Assembly (NCBI GenBank): GCA_036274895.1
Contig: DASUEU010000027.1
Location: forward strand, 248,001-312,000
DNA from: CALMKX01 sp036274895
GTDB taxonomy: Bacteria > Acidobacteriota > Thermoanaerobaculia > Multivoradales > SZUA-115
Length of the DNA: 64,000 bases
Direction: 5' to 3'
Each line of letters opens with the position of its first letter. The stretch's first letter is position 1. The notes beneath the pieces are model-generated. The model searched no databases, was not told the DNA's origin, and worked only from the letters and a program-made list of their open reading frames with translations. Shown here piece by piece: positions 1-7,969 of the stretch. The position numbers and the translations under genes were made by a program.

Positions 1-1
1 G

Positions 2-445
2 CACACCTTCTCCATCTCGCTGCTCCTCGCGGTGGGCCTGGATCTACCCTTCGACGCTCTGCTCAAGAGCGCCTCCAGCGTCTCGTTGGAGGACTCGGTG
101 GCGCTGGCGGAGGCGAGGATCAAGGCTTACGAGACCCTCTCGAGCGGCGAGCGAGGCGGAGCTCCCGAGGTCACCCGAGCCGAGCTGGAGAGGCAGCTCC
201 AGGAACTGGTGGCCCAACCAGGCGAGCAGATGCGGGCTTCGCTCTTCGGCCGAGCCTTCGAGCGGCTGAAAGACCTCCCGAACCAGGGTCTCCTCGCGCT
301 GCCCATCCATCTGCTCTACTGCCTGGTCACGGCGTTCATGGTGTCCTTCGGCGCCCCGCTCTGGCACAACCTGACCGGAGCCCTCTGGCGCGCCGGTCGG
401 GCGCGGCTGGGCCGGCCGGTCGAAGAGGCGAGCCCGGCGAGCTGA
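2..445 (+). CDS. C-terminal part of an unrecognised membrane protein (cut by window edge)
   Basis: The reading frame is open from the first bases of the window (HTFSISLLLA...) and ends at a TGA at 443-445, so the gene begins upstream. About 147 residues are visible. They start in a hydrophobic stretch, continue into a charged, Glu/Arg-rich middle part that looks helical and soluble, and end with one convincing membrane segment (around LLALPIHLLYCLVTAFMVSF) and a basic tail. No catalytic or family motif is recognised. The next gene is convergent on the minus strand, 26 bases away. Function is unknown; it could be a transporter or sensor subunit, but nothing visible decides this. Confidence 0.5.
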   Translation, partial: HTFSISLLLAVGLDLPFDALLKSASSVSLEDSVALAEARIKAYETLSSGERGGAPEVTRAELERQLQELVAQPGEQMRASLFGRAFERLKDLPNQGLLALPIHLLYCLVTAFMVSFGAPLWHNLTGALWRAGRARLGRPVEEASPAS

Positions 446-471
446 AGGCTGTGGCGGTGCGCCAGCGCCCG

Positions 472-1830
472 CTACTCGGCCGGCTCGCCCAGCAGCTCGA
501 TCAGCTCGTGCTTTCTCGCCTCGAGCTCCTCGGGAGTCGAGGCTTCGAGCACCAGACGCAGGTAGGGCTCAGTGTTCGAGGGCCGGACGTTCGCCCACCA
601 GCTCTCGAACTGCACCGTCACGCCATCGAGGTAATCCACCTCGCCGCCGGCGTACCTCTGCTCGAAGGCTCTCATCAGCCCGGCCTTGTCCTCGACCTCG
701 AAGTTGATCTCCTCGCTCTTGGCGTAGCGCTTGAGCGGCGCCACGATCTGCGAGAAGGGCTTTCCCTCGCGGCCGATCAGGTTCAAGATCTCGAACACCG
801 CGAGCACGGCGCAGTCGGCGAAGTAGTTGTCCCGGAAGTAGTAGTGGCCGGCCAGCTCGCCGCCGAAGATGCCGTCGTCCCGCCGCAGGGTGGCCTTGAT
901 GAAGGAGTGGCCCACCCGCTCGCGCACCGGTATACCGCCCTTCTCGCGGATGTACTCGGCCACGGCCCGGGAGGAGCGCAGGTCGTAGACCACGTGGCGG
1001 CCCGGGTGGTGGGCCAGCAGCTCACCGCCAATCAGGGCGGTGGCGAGGTCGCTGCCCACCGGCTCCCCCCGCTCGTCGACGAAAGCAGCGCGGTCGGCGT
1101 CGCCGTCGAAGGCCACGCCGAGGTCCGCACCGTGCTCCCGCACCGCTCGGCAGAGGTCCCGCAGGTTCTCGAGCTTCAAGGGGTTGGCCTCGTGGTTGGG
1201 GAAGCTGCCGTCGAGCTCGAAGTAGAGGGGGATCAGCTCGATGCCCGCGGCCTCGAGCAGGGGCCGGTAGATCGTCCCCATGCCGTTGCCGGCGTCCACC
1301 GCCACCTTGAGCCGGCGCCCGGCCGGCGGCTTCTCCAGGAAGGAGAGCACGTGGCGGTGGTAGGCCTCGGTGACCGAACCGGTCGAGACTTCACCCCGCC
1401 GGCTGCCCGGCTCGAAGTCCCCTTCCTTGACCCGTCGCTCGATCGCCGGGATGCCCTCGTCCCCCGACACCGGCCGCGCGCCATGGCGACTGAACTTGAA
1501 GCCGTTGTAGCGGGCCGGGTTGTGGCTGGCGGTGACCTGCACGCCTCCCGCAGTGCCCAGGGAGCCGACGGCGAAGTAGTTCATCGGCGTGGTGGCGAGA
1601 CCGATGTCAAGCACGTCGAGGCCGCTGTCACGGATCCCCTCGATCAAGGCCGCGGCCAGGGGCTGACCATGGCTGCGCATGTCCCGGCTGACCACCACCT
1701 GGGGATGGGCGGCCACGGCCTCGGGGTCGAGGACACTCTTGAAGGCACGGCCGATGGCGACCGCGATGGTCTCGTCGATCTGGTCGGGGTAGGTGCCGCG
1801 GACGTCGTAGGCCTTGAAGATTCCCGCCAT
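472..1830 (-). CDS. manB: Phosphomannomutase/phosphoglucomutase (AlgC/ManB type)
   Basis: A protein of 452 residues, the usual length for the alpha-D-phosphohexomutase family, which interconverts hexose 1- and 6-phosphates in the cytoplasm and feeds nucleotide-sugar synthesis. The phosphoserine loop TASHNP is at about residues 100-105 (Ser102), the Mg-binding loop DGDADR at 242-247, and a sugar-binding GELAGH segment follows. The N-terminus MAGIFKAYDVRG is typical. The start is supported by the purine-rich stretch gagagggagacccc directly upstream. It lies 16 bases after ileS on the same strand, so the two are probably co-transcribed. Whether mannose or glucose phosphate is preferred cannot be told from sequence. 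It may supply sugar nucleotides to the glycan locus at 20663-30724, which is inference. Confidence 0.92.
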   Translation of the reverse strand: MAGIFKAYDVRGTYPDQIDETIAVAIGRAFKSVLDPEAVAAHPQVVVSRDMRSHGQPLAAALIEGIRDSGLDVLDIGLATTPMNYFAVGSLGTAGGVQVTASHNPARYNGFKFSRHGARPVSGDEGIPAIERRVKEGDFEPGSRRGEVSTGSVTEAYHRHVLSFLEKPPAGRRLKVAVDAGNGMGTIYRPLLEAAGIELIPLYFELDGSFPNHEANPLKLENLRDLCRAVREHGADLGVAFDGDADRAAFVDERGEPVGSDLATALIGGELLAHHPGRHVVYDLRSSRAVAEYIREKGGIPVRERVGHSFIKATLRRDDGIFGGELAGHYYFRDNYFADCAVLAVFEILNLIGREGKPFSQIVAPLKRYAKSEEINFEVEDKAGLMRAFEQRYAGGEVDYLDGVTVQFESWWANVRPSNTEPYLRLVLEASTPEELEARKHELIELLGEPAE

Positions 1831-1846
1831 GGGGTCTCCCTCTCTC

Positions 1847-4800
1847 TCAGATTCGGTCGATGGCGAAGGCGAAGTCGAGGTCTTCGACCGGGGAAGTGGT
1901 CAGGGTGCTCGAGGCGTCCCCGGCGACCGCAGTGAGCTCGACGGCGAGGGTTTCCCCCGCGATCCAGCCGCCGAAGGCGCGCAGAGCCTCGGCCAGCTCC
2001 GGCCCCGCCTGGTAGCGCACGCGGATCCGGTCCGCGTAGTCGAGGCGGGCGTCCTTGCGGGCGCTCTGGATCTTGTGCACCACCTCACGGGCCCGGCCTT
2101 CGGCGACCAGCTCCGGGGTCAGCTCGGTCTCGAGGGCCACCAGCAGCTCGCGGTCCCCTTGGGTGGCCGTGCCCTCACGCTCGATCAGGCGGATCTCGAG
2201 GTCCTCCGCGGCCAGCTCGACCGGGCCGTCGGCGAGCTCGAGCGTGATCCGCCCGTCCCGCTCCACGGCCGCCGCGAGGGCATCGCCATCGGCGCCGTCG
2301 AGGGCGGCCTTGACCGCCGCCATGCGTTTGCCCAGGCGGGGCCCCAGGCGGGGGAAGATCGGCTTGACCTCGCACCGCACGTAGAGCGCTCGATCCTCGG
2401 CCCAGCGCACGTCCTTGACGTTGAGCTCGTCGGCGAGCAGGTCGAGGTATGGGGTCATCGCGCCACGCAGGCGCGCGTCCGCCGTCACCAACGTCACCGC
2501 CGGCAAGGGCTGGCGGGTCTTCAGGTTGTGGAGGTTGCGGGCCGCGTGGCCGAGCCGCACGGCCCGGTGCACGGCCGCCATGCCGAGGTCGAGGGTGTCG
2601 TCGTGGCGGTCCCCGGCTGGGTTCGGCCAATCACTCAGGTGCACGCTCTGGGCGGCGCTCGGGTCCTGGCTCCGCTCGAGCACGCGGTGGAGCGTCTCGG
2701 CGAAGAAGGGCACGAAGGGCGCGAGCAGGCGGGCGAGGACAGTGAGCGCTTCGTAGAGGGCCTGGTAGGCGCTCTGCTTGTCTTCAGCCGAGACCTGGGT
2801 GTTGCCGCCCGGCGGCGCCCAGAAGCGGTCGCGGCTACGGCGGATGTACCAGTCGGTCAGGTCGTCGACGAAGTCCTCGAGGCTGCGCGCCGCCTCCGGG
2901 ATCCGGTAAGCCGAGAGGTGCTCGGTGGTGGCCGCCACGACGCGGTCGAGGCGCAGCAGGAGCCAGCGATCGAGGGCCGGCCGGGTGGCGAAGTCGGGGG
3001 CGGGCCGCCCGGGCCGCCAGCCGTCGAGGTTGGCGTAGATGGTGAAGAAGGAAAGGGCGTTGGCGAGGGGGATCAGGAACTTCTGGGCGCTCTCCCGCAC
3101 CAACCGCGCCGAAAAGCGTGAGGTCAGCTCGGGGTTGTTGGCGTAGAAGTACCAGCGCAGGGCGTCGGCGCCGGTCTCGGCGATCACCGCCATGGGATCG
3201 ACCACGTTGCCGAGGCGCTTCGACATCTTGCGCCCCTTCTCGTCGTTGACATGGCCGACGACGATGCAGTTCCTGTAGGTGATCGAGTCGAAGAGCAGCA
3301 CGCCGAGGACGTGCAGGGTGTAGAACCAGCCCCTCGTCTGGTCCACCCCCTCGCAGATGAAGTCGGCGGGGAACTGCTGCTCGAACAGCTCGCGGTTCTC
3401 GAATGGATAGTGATGCTGGGCGAAGGGCATGGAGCCCGAGTCGTACCAGGCGTCGATCACCTCTTCCACTCGCCGCATGGTGCCCGTGCCACAGGCCTCG
3501 CAGGGCCAAGTCATGGCATCGATGAAGGGACGGTGGGGGTCGAACTGGGAGCGGTCGTAGGGGTCTGCCGGCGGGGGCTGGCCCGCTGAAGCGAAGAGCT
3601 CGGCGAAGGAGCCCACGGTGTGGAGGGTGCCGCACTCCGGCCGGTCGCAGCGCCAGACGGGAAGCGGCGTGCCCCAGTAGCGGCGGCGCGACAGGGCCCA
3701 GTCCACGACGTTCTCCAGCCAGTTGCCGAAGCGGCCCTCGCCGACGTGCTCGGGATGCCAGCGGACTTCCCGGTTGCGCTCGATCAAGTCCTGTTTGCGC
3801 TTGGTGGTGGCCACGAACCAGCTCTTGGTGGCGTATTGCAGCAGCGGGTTGTCGCAGCGCCAGCAGAACGGGTAGCTGTGGTGGTAGCGATCGGCGTGGA
3901 GCAGCCTTCCTCTTGCCTTCAAGTCCTGCGTGATCTTGGCGTCGGCGTCCTTGAACCACTGGCCGGCGAAGGGCTCGAGGCCCTTGTGCTCGGCGATGCG
4001 GCCGGTGGCCTCGACGGTCTGGAGCATGGGCAGGCCGTACTTGACGCCGGTCGCGTAGTCGTCGGCGCCGAAAGCGGGCGCCGTGTGGACGATGCCGGTG
4101 CCATCGGTCGCCGTGACGTAGTCCGCGATCACCACCCGCCAGCCGGCCGCGTCGGACGGAGGCGGATCGAAGGTCGGGGCGCCCAGCAGCCGATCCGCCG
4201 GCTCGACCGCAAAGGGCCGCTCGTAGGCGAGGCCGGCCAGGTCGCGGCCGGAGATCCGCGCCACTGCCGGCTGGTCCCGCAAGTCGCGGCGCTGGCGCTT
4301 GCCGTCGACCTCGGTGTCGTAGGGCACCGGCACCTCGATCGCGTCCGCGAAGAGGGCCATCTCCCCCGGCCGATGCGGCATCTCCACCACGCGGTAGAGG
4401 AGATCCGGATGCACGGCGAGGGCGGTGTGGCCGGGGGTCGTCCAGGGCGTCGTGGTCCAGGCGAGCACCGAGAAGCCGGCAGGGGTCACCCACGAGCCAC
4501 CCTCAGCCCTGGCGAGGGACTGCCCGGGCCGCACCGGGAAGAGCACCCAGATCGAGGGGTCCTCGATGTCCTTGTAGTTCTGGGCCACCTCGTGGGAGGA
4601 CAAGGTGGTGCCGCAGCGACCGCAGTAGGGCTGGACCTTGTAGCCTTCCTCGAGCAGACCCTGCTTCCACAGCTGCGACAGGGACCACCACACCGACTCG
4701 ATGTAGTCGTTGGTGTAGGTCTTGTAGGCGTGGTCGAGGTCAAGCCAGTAGCCCAGCCGCTCGGTCATCCCCCGCCAGTCGCGCTCGTAGGTGGAGACGC

Positions 4801-5176
4801 TCTCGAGGCAGGCGCGGTTGAACTCGGCGATGCCGTACTGCTCGATCTCCTTCTTGCCGGAGAAGCCCAGGCGCTTCTCGACCTCGATCTCAACCGGCAG
4901 ACCGTGGGTGTCCCAGCCCGCCTTGCGGGGGACGCGGTAGCCCTGGAGGGTGCGGAAGCGGGGGAAGAGGTCCTTGACCACCCGCGCCACCACGTGGCCC
5001 ACGTGGGGGACGTTGTTGGCGGTCGGTGGACCCTCGAAGAAGACGAAGGGGGGGGCGTCGGCCCGGCGCTCGAGGCTCTGCTCGAAGATCTTCTGGTCCC
5101 GCCAGAAGGCGAGAACCTCCTGCTCGAGCGCGGGAAACGGATAGCCGGGGGGCAGCTCGGGGAATCTCTGGCTCAT
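1847..5176 (-). CDS. ileS: Isoleucyl-tRNA synthetase
   Basis: Class I synthetase of 1109 residues that charges tRNA-Ile and edits misactivated valine. The HIGH-type motif is HVGH (residues 58-61, within PPTANNVPHVGH). GWDTHGLPVEIEVEK follows, and KMSKR is at residues 650-654, read from bases 3215-3229. Cys-pair segments (CGRCG, CWRCD, CEACG) could bind zinc. The start is set at the ATG of MSQRFPELPPGYPF, where homology begins; an open frame continues upstream to 5398 but is composition-driven and overlaps the preceding hydrolase gene. The motif wording resembles clade-2 (eukaryote-like, IleS2) enzymes more than the E. coli form, which is a family-level impression. It sits between the hydrolase-fold gene and manB in a minus-strand cluster. 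A TACAAT sequence (5214-5219, minus) lies about 37 bases upstream of the start. Confidence 0.97.
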   Translation of the reverse strand: MSQRFPELPPGYPFPALEQEVLAFWRDQKIFEQSLERRADAPPFVFFEGPPTANNVPHVGHVVARVVKDLFPRFRTLQGYRVPRKAGWDTHGLPVEIEVEKRLGFSGKKEIEQYGIAEFNRACLESVSTYERDWRGMTERLGYWLDLDHAYKTYTNDYIESVWWSLSQLWKQGLLEEGYKVQPYCGRCGTTLSSHEVAQNYKDIEDPSIWVLFPVRPGQSLARAEGGSWVTPAGFSVLAWTTTPWTTPGHTALAVHPDLLYRVVEMPHRPGEMALFADAIEVPVPYDTEVDGKRQRRDLRDQPAVARISGRDLAGLAYERPFAVEPADRLLGAPTFDPPPSDAAGWRVVIADYVTATDGTGIVHTAPAFGADDYATGVKYGLPMLQTVEATGRIAEHKGLEPFAGQWFKDADAKITQDLKARGRLLHADRYHHSYPFCWRCDNPLLQYATKSWFVATTKRKQDLIERNREVRWHPEHVGEGRFGNWLENVVDWALSRRRYWGTPLPVWRCDRPECGTLHTVGSFAELFASAGQPPPADPYDRSQFDPHRPFIDAMTWPCEACGTGTMRRVEEVIDAWYDSGSMPFAQHHYPFENRELFEQQFPADFICEGVDQTRGWFYTLHVLGVLLFDSITYRNCIVVGHVNDEKGRKMSKRLGNVVDPMAVIAETGADALRWYFYANNPELTSRFSARLVRESAQKFLIPLANALSFFTIYANLDGWRPGRPAPDFATRPALDRWLLLRLDRVVAATTEHLSAYRIPEAARSLEDFVDDLTDWYIRRSRDRFWAPPGGNTQVSAEDKQSAYQALYEALTVLARLLAPFVPFFAETLHRVLERSQDPSAAQSVHLSDWPNPAGDRHDDTLDLGMAAVHRAVRLGHAARNLHNLKTRQPLPAVTLVTADARLRGAMTPYLDLLADELNVKDVRWAEDRALYVRCEVKPIFPRLGPRLGKRMAAVKAALDGADGDALAAAVERDGRITLELADGPVELAAEDLEIRLIEREGTATQGDRELLVALETELTPELVAEGRAREVVHKIQSARKDARLDYADRIRVRYQAGPELAEALRAFGGWIAGETLAVELTAVAGDASSTLTTSPVEDLDFAFAIDRI

Positions 5177-5229
5177 GACGTGGACGCTAGTGGGGCCGCG
5201 GATCGCGCGGCGTATTGTAACCGGCGGGG

Positions 5230-6222
5230 CTACGGGCCGATCTCGGACAGGAACGACAGGAAGCCACGACCGAAGGCCCGCGGCTGCTCGCGATGGGGCC
5301 AGGCTCCACAGGCTTCGAAGATCTGCAGCTCGGCCTTCAAGTGCCGCAGCCAGAGGTCCGCGGTCTCCACCGGAGGGTTGGCGGCCTCGCGTCCCCAAGC
5401 GAGCCAGGTGGGCACGCCGAGGCGGGGTAGCAGGTCCTTGACGCCATGGTTCAGGTAGCCTGCCACGTAAGCCGCCAGCGCGGCGTGCGCCCCCGGCTGG
5501 TGGCTGGCGACGTAGTGATGCTCGATGGTCGCGGCACTGGCCCGCTCGGGTGAGGCGAAGACGTCCCTCTCGAGGTGATGGGCAATCGCCTTGCGGGTGG
5601 TCAGCAGGTTCAAGGCGGAGGTGCCGAGCACCGGCACCTTGAGCATGCGATGGACCAGGGCGTCCTTCAAGTCCGGCTCGTCGCCGTGGACCTCAATCCC
5701 CTGGGGGACCACCAAGCCCAGAGCGTGGACTCGCTCGGGGCTGTCGACGGCGATCTGCACGGCGTAGGCCGCGGGCAGCCCGGCGGCGACGATGGTCGCC
5801 CGACCTCCCACCACGTCGTGGAGGAAGTCGTCGATCAACTGGATGTAGAGCTCACCGTCGTAGGTCAGCCGAGGCTTGTCGGAGCGGCCCCAGCCGAGGA
5901 GGTCCGGCACGTAGATCCGGTAGCGCTCGGCCAGCAGTTCGGCCACTTCGCGCCATTCCTCGCCGTCGTGGCCCGGGCCGAAGGAGTGCAAGAGCACCAG
6001 GGGAGGGCCTGAGCCGATGCGCTGAAAGGCCACCTCGCCTTCGGTCCACGCGTAACGCTGGCTGCGTCCCCACCGGGGCGGGGCGAGCTTGCCCGCCCGG
6101 CGCCGGATGACGGCGTTGGCGATCGCCGGTACGCCGATGGCGGCAGCGCCGATCAGCAGCCCCTGGATCAGGCGCTTCCGGCGCTTCCGGCGTTGCAGCT
6201 CCTCGGCGCTTTCTGTGGCCAT
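5230..6222 (-). CDS. Alpha/beta-hydrolase-fold protein with a degenerate nucleophile elbow
   Basis: A protein of 330 residues. A basic N-terminus is followed by one hydrophobic segment (about 20-39) that could anchor it in the membrane, then an alpha/beta-hydrolase fold: PLVLLHSFGPGHDGEEW at 74-90, PDLLGWGRSDKP at 106-117, and a C-terminal PHREQP (His310) at the usual catalytic-histidine position. The nucleophile elbow expected as GxSxG reads AAGLP (146-150), with Gly148 where Ser should be, so classical hydrolysis looks impossible. Related proteins in other bacteria show similarly drifted elbows (recollection, not checked). It is divergent from def and lies 53 bases upstream of ileS. A TGN-extended -10-like sequence lies 9 bases before the start. 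Specific function unknown. Confidence 0.8.
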   Translation of the reverse strand: MATESAEELQRRKRRKRLIQGLLIGAAAIGVPAIANAVIRRRAGKLAPPRWGRSQRYAWTEGEVAFQRIGSGPPLVLLHSFGPGHDGEEWREVAELLAERYRIYVPDLLGWGRSDKPRLTYDGELYIQLIDDFLHDVVGGRATIVAAGLPAAYAVQIAVDSPERVHALGLVVPQGIEVHGDEPDLKDALVHRMLKVPVLGTSALNLLTTRKAIAHHLERDVFASPERASAATIEHHYVASHQPGAHAALAAYVAGYLNHGVKDLLPRLGVPTWLAWGREAANPPVETADLWLRHLKAELQIFEACGAWPHREQPRAFGRGFLSFLSEIGP

Positions 6223-6231
6223 GGGAGCTGG

Positions 6232-6240
6232 ACAATACCA
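6232..6240 (-). promoter_or_regulatory. Extended -10-like element before the hydrolase-fold gene
   Basis: Read on the minus strand this is TGGTATTGT, a TGN-extended TANNNT hexamer ending 9 bases before the ATG at 6222. Such close spacing would give a leaderless or nearly leaderless transcript. No clear -35 was identified. It is one of several similarly placed elements in the window. Confidence 0.5.
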
Positions 6241-6366
6241 TGGGGTCTCGGGGTCTCGGGCGCCCCTGGCCCAGGACTTGCGTGAGCGCCGCCCCCAGAC
6301 TCCCGGCCGGCAGTGGAGACGATTTCGCCGGTCAAGTCGTACACTCTCTCACCTGAGGCCCTGCTC

Positions 6367-6918
6367 ATGGCGACCCTTCCCATCGTGCGACTCGGCCATC
6401 CGGCACTGCGGACCGCGGCCCGTCCCCTGGACCCTTCCCAGCTCGGCAGCGAAGGGATCCAGAACCTGATCGACGACATGATCGAGACCATGCGTTCCGC
6501 CGGCGGCGTCGGAATCGCCGCGCCACAACTGGGAGTGGAGCTGCAGGTTTTCGTCTACGAGGCGGGAGACGGCGAGGGCAGCGGCATCCCTCTGACCGTG
6601 GCGGTCAACCCTCTGGTCACCCCGCAGCAAGGAGAGCTGGTCTACGACTGGGAGGGCTGCCTCTCCATCCCCGACCTGCGAGGCCTGGTGCCCCGCCATC
6701 CGGCCGTGAAGCTTTCCGGGCTCGACCGCCAGGGCCGCCCGTTCGAGCGCACGGCCGCGGACTTCGAGGCCCGCATCATCCAACATGAGAACGACCACCT
6801 GAACGGTATCGTTTTCCTCGACCGCATGCGGGACCTGAAGTCCCTGGCCTACCTGCCGGAGCGCGAGCGCTACTGGCTGGCGGAGGAGGGAGAGCCGGAG
6901 GACGAGACGGTCGGCTAG
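6367..6918 (+). CDS. def: Peptide deformylase
   Basis: Metalloenzyme that removes the N-formyl group from nascent proteins. The three defining motifs are present in a 183-residue protein: GVGIAAPQLG (47-56), EGCLS (96-100, metal ligand Cys98) and HENDH (140-144, two His ligands and the catalytic Glu). The start is set at the ATG of MATLPIVRLGHPALR because the family begins there; an in-frame ATG at 6313 would add 18 residues without homology. The gene is followed 17 bases later by rlmH. The C-terminal tail is acidic and slightly longer than in short family members. Confidence 0.96.
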   Translation: MATLPIVRLGHPALRTAARPLDPSQLGSEGIQNLIDDMIETMRSAGGVGIAAPQLGVELQVFVYEAGDGEGSGIPLTVAVNPLVTPQQGELVYDWEGCLSIPDLRGLVPRHPAVKLSGLDRQGRPFERTAADFEARIIQHENDHLNGIVFLDRMRDLKSLAYLPERERYWLAEEGEPEDETVG

Positions 6919-6935
6919 TCGCCGTCTCGCCGGCC

Positions 6936-7412
6936 ATGGGGCGTGAGCTGCTGGTGGTGTGGGCCGGTCGGCATCAGCGCAAGGGCTGGGACGATCTCTG
7001 CGGCGACTACCGGCGCCGGATCGAACGCTTCGCCCCTCTGCGGGACGTGGCGGTGAAGTCTCGCGAGGTGGCCAGCAGCCCCGGTCGCCCCGAGGCCGAG
7101 GCACGAGCCCTGCTCGCCGCCCTCCCCGAGCCCTGCTGGACCGTCGCCCTCGACCGCAAGGGCAAGACCTTCACCTCCGAGGAGCTGGCCGACTGGCTGG
7201 AGCGCCGCCGCCAGGATTGGCCCCATCCGATCGCCTTCCTGATCGGCTCCGATCTCGGCCTCCCGCCTCGAGTCCTGGCAGGAGCCCGCGAGCAGATCTC
7301 CCTCGGCCCCCTCACCCTGCCCCACGAGCTCGCTCGCCTGGTGCTCTACGAGCAGCTCTATCGGGCTCTTTCTCTGTCAGCAGGAATAAACTACCATCGC
7401 GGCGAGTTCTAG
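6936..7412 (+). CDS. rlmH: 23S rRNA (pseudouridine-1915 N3) methyltransferase RlmH
   Basis: A small SPOUT-family methyltransferase of 158 residues that methylates pseudouridine 1915 of 23S rRNA in assembled ribosomes. The C-terminal half is diagnostic: FLIGSDLGLP (the SAM-binding knot, where E. coli has LIGGPEGL), then LGPLTLPHELARLVLYEQLYRA and a terminal NYHRGEF corresponding to the family's YHRE ending. The N-terminal half is diverged but of the right length. It follows def at 17 bases and is probably co-transcribed with it, pairing two translation-related functions. The next gene begins 62 bases downstream with its own strong ribosome binding site. Confidence 0.92.
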   Translation: MGRELLVVWAGRHQRKGWDDLCGDYRRRIERFAPLRDVAVKSREVASSPGRPEAEARALLAALPEPCWTVALDRKGKTFTSEELADWLERRRQDWPHPIAFLIGSDLGLPPRVLAGAREQISLGPLTLPHELARLVLYEQLYRALSLSAGINYHRGEF

Positions 7413-7474
7413 CCTTGCTAAGCATCGAGAGACGCGTTTGGTGAGGAGATCTTTCCAGGGCAAGGAGAGAAGGC

Positions 7475-7888
7475 GTGCCGGAGACGAAGAAGAACCACAA
7501 GACATCAGACATCCTCTCTTCGGAGATCGTCGAGGATCTTCGCCAGCAGCTTCTGGCGAAGCGGCAGCGCATCATGGACCTCTACGAGGCCGACGTGAAG
7601 GCCGGTCAGGAATCCGCGCAAGAAGACACCGACGACTACGTCGACCGCGCCAACAGCTCCTACAACCGCGAGCTGATGTTCTCCTTGTCGAGCGCCGAGC
7701 GCGATCAGCTGATCGAGATCGACGATGCCCTGAGGCGCCTGGACCAGGGCACTTACGGCTTCTGCCAGTACTCCGGCAAGCCCATCGGCCTGCCGCGCCT
7801 GCAGGCGATCCCCTGGGCGCGTTACAGTGTCGAATACCAGGAGCTGGCCGAGAAGGGATTGCTCGACGAGGATGGCGCCGCCTCCTAA
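7475..7888 (+). CDS. DksA/TraR-family protein lacking three of four zinc cysteines
   Basis: A 137-residue protein with the DksA/TraR layout: an N-terminal helical region with acidic residues (EDTDDYVDRAN, 50-60, like the coiled-coil tip), then a C-terminal zinc-finger-like fold with GxPIGLPRLQAIPWAR. In canonical members this fold has two CxxC pairs. Here the first reads CQYS (Cys97, Ser100) and the second SVEY (Ser118, Tyr121), so only one cysteine remains and zinc binding is unlikely. DksA relatives bind RNA polymerase in the secondary channel and modulate initiation, some without zinc. The start is GTG at 7475, supported by AAGGAGA ten bases upstream. It sits between rlmH and lapB. Confidence 0.85.
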   Translation: MPETKKNHKTSDILSSEIVEDLRQQLLAKRQRIMDLYEADVKAGQESAQEDTDDYVDRANSSYNRELMFSLSSAERDQLIEIDDALRRLDQGTYGFCQYSGKPIGLPRLQAIPWARYSVEYQELAEKGLLDEDGAAS

Positions 7889-7969
7889 TCAGACCACGCG
7901 ACCGCTCCTGCGAGCCGGCCGCGCGACCGGCCCGGCGGAGGGCACGCAGTCCCGGGGGTTCTCCCCGCG

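Noticed and set aside
451..1935. Long open frame antisense to manB (about 490 codons)
   Set aside because: It is a shadow of GC-rich codon use in the real gene. The opposite frame has complete phosphohexomutase motifs, and this frame has no domain wording and no start signal.
5177..5398. N-terminal extension of IleRS by 74 residues
   Set aside because: The added residues are Arg/Ala/Pro-rich, lack homology and overlap the 3' part of the hydrolase gene. Family homology begins at MSQRFPEL.
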